Source: Branchiostoma floridae
Taxonomy: Eukaryota; Chordata; Leptocardii; Amphioxiformes; Branchiostomatidae
DNA length: 64,000 bases
NCBI RefSeq assembly: GCF_000003815.2
Contig: NC_049980.1
Coordinates: 110,860-174,859 of the forward strand
Direction: 5' to 3'
Positions 61,301-64,000 of this stretch are shown piece by piece. A model generated the notes under the pieces. The model had not been told where the DNA came from, did not search any database, and was given only the letters and a program-made list of their open reading frames with translations. A program made the translations under genes and the position numbers. Each line of letters starts with the position of its first letter. Within the stretch, counting starts at the first letter, position 1.

Positions 61301-62284
61301 GCTACAGTTATCGCTATGGGCCGCTCTTCATCTTCATGATGGTAACATCAAGCCCTGCGAACCTGATTTAGAAGAAAAAAATCATGTCTCATGTAGCTTT
61401 CCTAAAAACCACACATATTAAAACTAGTGTTATGCACCGAAAGATTAGCAATTTAGAGTAGCGTAGACTGACCCCATATTCCCTTAAGAGATGCAAAAAA
61501 TAAAAACATAATGATACAAATATTTGACGGACCTGTATTCATTCACTTATTGGTCGATTTCCTAAATGCTACAATTGGTTGAACTGCTAATCATGATGGA
61601 CATTCTTTTGTTTGCCTCATTGACCTCGTCTTCGATCTATCATGGCCGCCGCGTGATAAAGGTGTATTGGTTTGGCTGTTCAACTCGCACTGCCAGGGCT
61701 GCCCAACTATCAATAGACTACTGTAAATGCAGAAATGTTCGCGGTGGATTAAAGTTCGCGGTTTTCGCGTTGACCAATTCACCGTGAAATTAAATCCACC
61801 GCGAACATTTTTCTATAATGGTATTAGACGGTGTTACCGCGAACTTAAAACCACCGCGAAAAGTTCTTTTTCCCGCTCCCGCGAAATTAAATCCCCGCGA
61901 ACTTAAATGCATTTACAGTATCATGTGGCGATAACAAAGGGCTAGCCCTCCTGCCATCATGACAAAGACAATAACAATACAAATGGAACTTCACATGGAC
62001 AGGATAAGAAAACAGTACCAAAATTCTTAGTACATAAAAAAAAGAGGAGGCCAGGTAAGTGCACGGAACGATGTGGAAGATTGATATGATATGATTATTA
62101 CAACACATTCATGAAATGCATGTATCCAATGCTTCACCAAAGTGTTCCAAAGATCTCAGCTGATCTATGTGTTCTGTTTCACCAAAGGCAGGATTGTGGC
62201 CATTGGAAAGGAGTCAACAAGTGTGACTGGCAGGGGACCTGGAACGCCTGGTGCTTCGTCTCCGTTTCCACATGTGACGACTGA
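58347..62284 (+). CDS. Locus 5: type II membrane protein, coiled-coil stalk + Link domain
   Basis: Five exons join in phase: 58347-58380, 59393-59538, 60355-60763, 60912-61107, 62188-62284 (882 nt, 293 aa). Cytoplasmic MAPRGGGQESQDYSV; C-x-R-A-R-D-F-L before a helix at about 33-57; stalk 61-196; Link domain about 198-285. The Link half-exons carry NIFHLRSPKGKYMYDLDEA, ACAETGAVLASSAQLHRAWQ, CECGWLSDGTARYP and, after the intron, GVNKCDWQGTWNAWCFV. Link domains bind hyaluronan in many vertebrate matrix proteins; binding here is inferred. Two extra Cys (KCDW, VSTCDD) could add a disulfide. The upstream region matches exon 1 of loci 3/4 in a different frame, and the NPTY tail is missing. Confidence 0.78.
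59100..59281. mobile_element. Small inverted-repeat element (TACAGTCAAACCTG ends)
   Basis: Begins TACAGTCAAACCTG and ends with its exact reverse complement; the interior has two copies of a GTGGCCACTAT-GACAGGTGGCCTCT unit. In intron 1 of locus 5. Confidence 0.75.
59393..59538 (+). CDS. Locus 5 exon 2: transmembrane exon
   Basis: 146 nt, phase 1 to 0. Encodes DYSVNKDGFCSRARDFLSNP, then the helix VAMTTVVVAILMTSATLILV and LITIPQM. Confidence 0.82.
59704..60146. mobile_element. hAT-like non-autonomous element with 8-bp target duplication
   Basis: Flanked by CTAGTCAC on both sides (59696-59703, 60147-60154). Ends AAGGCTGGGTATCGGTACAG and, inverted, AAGGGGTGGGTACCGGTACA. Internal runs of GGACCTGGACC type. 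Lies in an intron of locus 5. 8-bp duplications are typical of hAT elements. Confidence 0.75.
60172..60233. repeat. 25-bp hairpin in locus 5 intron
   Basis: AGGAGTTTAGCCGGCAGAGG is repeated inverted with one mismatch over 25 bp around a 12-nt loop. Confidence 0.8.
60355..60763 (+). CDS. Locus 5 exon 3: coiled-coil stalk
   Basis: 409 nt, phase 0 to 1. Heptad-type repeats such as RLEGQVSTLEEHLNNRSALT, ending EEQLDQKTAMCKATPKQ. Each unit of about 21 residues starts with R-L-x-x-Q and ends N-R-S/T-A-L. Confidence 0.85.
60912..61107 (+). CDS. Locus 5 exon 4: Link domain, N-terminal half
   Basis: 196 nt, phase 1 to 2. GNIFHLRSPKGKYMYDLDEA then ACAETGAVLASSAQLHRAWQ and CGWLSDGTARYP match the Link consensus closely, including A-T/V-L-A-S, the AAW-like core and C-x-x-G-W-L. 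Confidence 0.93.
61118..61663. mobile_element. Element with about 54-bp terminal inverted repeats
   Basis: ACCTTTAATACGCGGCGGCC... at 61118-61171 returns inverted at 61610-61663 with a few mismatches. No coding sequence inside. It lies in the intron that splits the Link domain. Confidence 0.75.
61719..61920. mobile_element. Foldback MITE, CGCGGTGG family, copy 3
   Basis: TACTGTAAATGC at the left and GCATTTACAGTA at the right; in the last intron of locus 5. Confidence 0.75.
62188..62284 (+). CDS. Locus 5 exon 5: Link domain, C-terminal half
   Basis: Using the AG at 62186-62187 completes the split Arg codon and gives QDCGHWKGVNKCDWQGTWNA then WCFVSVSTCDD-stop. WNAWCFV corresponds to the closing Y-D-A/V-Y-C-F-V of Link domains. 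The AG five bases downstream would put the exon out of frame. Confidence 0.78.
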
Positions 62285-62349
62285 TAAACGATTGAGCAAA
62301 GTGGGTGTGATAACCAGAAGTACAAAGATGCATTGATTAGACCTTTACC

Positions 62350-62769
62350 TTAGACCTTAGTTCCTCCCGCAACACTGTTGCATTGGTCGACTCGTCGAGC
62401 ATACTTTCTCCAAAGGGTGCGGTCTTTAGCAGCCACTGCCATGCTTTCCATGTTGTTCAGCCCCATTTTCCTTCCATCATCTAAGATTGTCCGTCTTAGT
62501 GTAGTTTTAGGCCTGCCCCTGGGGCGGGTGCCCTTAGGAGCCCATGACACAGCTGTTTTTGTTGTTATTTCGTCGGATAGGCGCCATACATGTCCGACAA
62601 ATCTCAATCTTCTTTTTCTGACTGTCTCACTGGCTAGAGGCACCTTACCTCTTTGCATGAGCTCTTCATTTGTGACGTGGTCACGCCAGGAGATGCCTAG
62701 GATTGTCCTAAGGCATTTACGTTGGAAAGTGTCAAGTGATTGTGTTATCTTAGATTGTTTAGACCACAC
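62350..62769 (-). pseudogene. LINE 3'-end fragment downstream of locus 5
   Basis: Minus-strand frame with LDTFQRKCLRTILGISWRDH, RRLRFVGHVWRLSDE and RPRGRPKTTLRRTI, the usual C-terminal tail of endonuclease/reverse transcriptase retroelements. 5'-truncated; its end lies 66 bp after the locus 5 stop. Confidence 0.75.
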
Positions 62770-64000
62770 TGATTAAATTGTATGAATGGGATCCTCTGAA
62801 GAGCCAAACACTAATGCGCGAGGGCAAAAAGAAGAAAAAATCGAGTTAACCTCAGGACTCAACATCCAGTCCATTCTTTTCGAGGCGAGGCTTGGTTTGT
62901 CTTATGTTTTATTACCATTCTTGTTTAAAGAGGGGAACAATGGCGCCGTGGCGCCATGCCCTGACCATGTACTCCCTGGATAACAGATCCTCTGGCAGCC
63001 ATGAAATTCCATGAATTTCTCAGAAATGTTATTGCGTCACATGTGACCACAGTTTTATTTAGGGGTAGAACAGGCGAAAATCAATGCGCGCGGGGATGTC
63101 ATCCATAAAAATAAGTGGCGCCTTATTACTCCTTGACGGAGGGTAACCTCCGACGGAGTACTGTAGTTGGCATCCTCCTACGCAGGGACATCCAACAGCC
63201 AAACCGCCTGTCTGGATGTGCCCTGCTCTTTTAACCGTCACTCTTAGTTCCTGTTGACGCCCCCCCCCCCCCCACCAGCTGTCAGCCAATCGGAGAATAT
63301 GCCTTTCAGTTTTCAAAAGGTGTCTCGCATATATATAAGGTTAAGCTCATTAATATTCATAAGTAGGGCGGTCAGGAACTAAGGGTGACGGTTGAAAGAG
63401 CAGGGTACATCCAGACAGGCGGTTCGGCTGTTGGATGTTCCTGCGTAGGAGGATACTAGGTGTAAGGAGGGTGATGTGATACCTGTTCGCAGCTGTATCT
63501 CTATGTTCCCTTTGCTGCATTCATATGTAGTTTGGCATGTCGTCTTCTCGTAGTTGCGAGATGATGCACTTTTTTCACATTACCTGTTTGTATAAGAAAT
63601 TAAATATTTTCAGAAAATGTTCTCGGTATTGTGCACCAGGTCATCGATATCACCATTAGTTGGGGTGGAATAGTTTCAAAGCAGATGTTGGGCTATATGT
63701 CTTGACACAAATTGATTAAACAGCTGTTGCTCCAAATGGGGTGGAATAGTTTCGAAGTAGATGTTAGACTTCAACCATCCTTTACTGCATTGGGTGTCAT
63801 ACCTAGTGTTAGAATAAACAACTATCTGTACATACATTGAAACTTATCACACCCCAATACAAAAACCATAATTACGTCACGTAGTATGTGACCTACGGTC
63901 TCTTGTTTGTATTTGTAACGTTTTCAATATTTGGTACCTTGTTTCAGTGCCTATGAAACACTCAGTTGCACGTGCACATCGTAAATACATGTACCATAGA
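62770..64000. other. Non-coding end of the window
   Basis: Holds the foldback at 63171-63455 and a duplicated GGGTGGAATAGTTTC-AAGCAGATGTT segment (63663 and 63739). No gene seen. Confidence 0.6.
63171..63455. repeat. Foldback with about 83-bp arms
   Basis: Arms 63171-63253 and 63373-63455 (CATCCTCCTACGCAGG...) pair with few mismatches around a 119-nt spacer containing a C homopolymer. Confidence 0.8.

Overview
The window looks like nuclear DNA of an invertebrate deuterostome, most likely a lancelet (amphioxus). Genes are split into small exons with GT-AG introns. There is a eukaryotic 18S rRNA-like gene, and the ground is littered with LINE, Penelope-like, SINE, piggyBac, hAT-like and foldback elements and microsatellites. 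Five runs of N are assembly gaps. The species is an inference from gene architecture; no tool was run. All splice sites were placed by eye from GT/AG and phase agreement between successive exons.

The main content is a local family of five related loci built on one plan: a type II membrane protein with a cytoplasmic tail carrying NPxY/PYAV tyrosine motifs, one transmembrane exon, one coiled-coil stalk exon, and a C-terminal extracellular head that differs per gene. Locus 1 (minus, 3.9-15.5 kb) ends in a complete six-bladed YWTD (LDL-receptor class B) propeller, predicted 834 aa. Locus 2 (minus, 31.3-39.3 kb) ends in a C-type lectin domain, predicted 1045 aa, with eight tandem NPMY/NPMF exons and a huge GND-repeat tail exon. 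Locus 3 (plus, 27.7-28.8 kb) has only tail and membrane exons. Locus 4 (plus, 41.9-55.9 kb) has tail, membrane and stalk but no head. Locus 5 (plus, 58.3-62.3 kb) ends in a Link (hyaluronan-binding type) domain, predicted 293 aa. In all three headed genes the exon phases join without a break.

The first intron of locus 4 (42.1-54.8 kb) contains about 11.7 kb that is absent from the paralogous intron of locus 3. This insert starts with a 5'-truncated LINE, followed by a GC-rich ribosomal DNA block (spacer repeats, repeated candidate Pol I promoter blocks, an ETS-like leader, one divergent 18S gene and an ITS1-like tail, with no 5.8S or 28S recognised). It ends with a tRNA-like SINE, an uninterrupted piggyBac-type transposase of 648 aa and a 4 x 127 bp satellite. 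The 18S copy keeps paired stems through compensatory changes but has lost bases that are otherwise nearly universal.

The remaining sequence is intergenic or intronic: dead LINE fragments (2.6, 5.6, 6.2-8.5, 25.6, 43, 62.4 kb), Penelope-like ends (15.6-16.4, 21.8-22.2 kb), several foldback hairpins, duplicated decayed first exons of the receptor family (17.4, 19.0 kb), and simple repeats.
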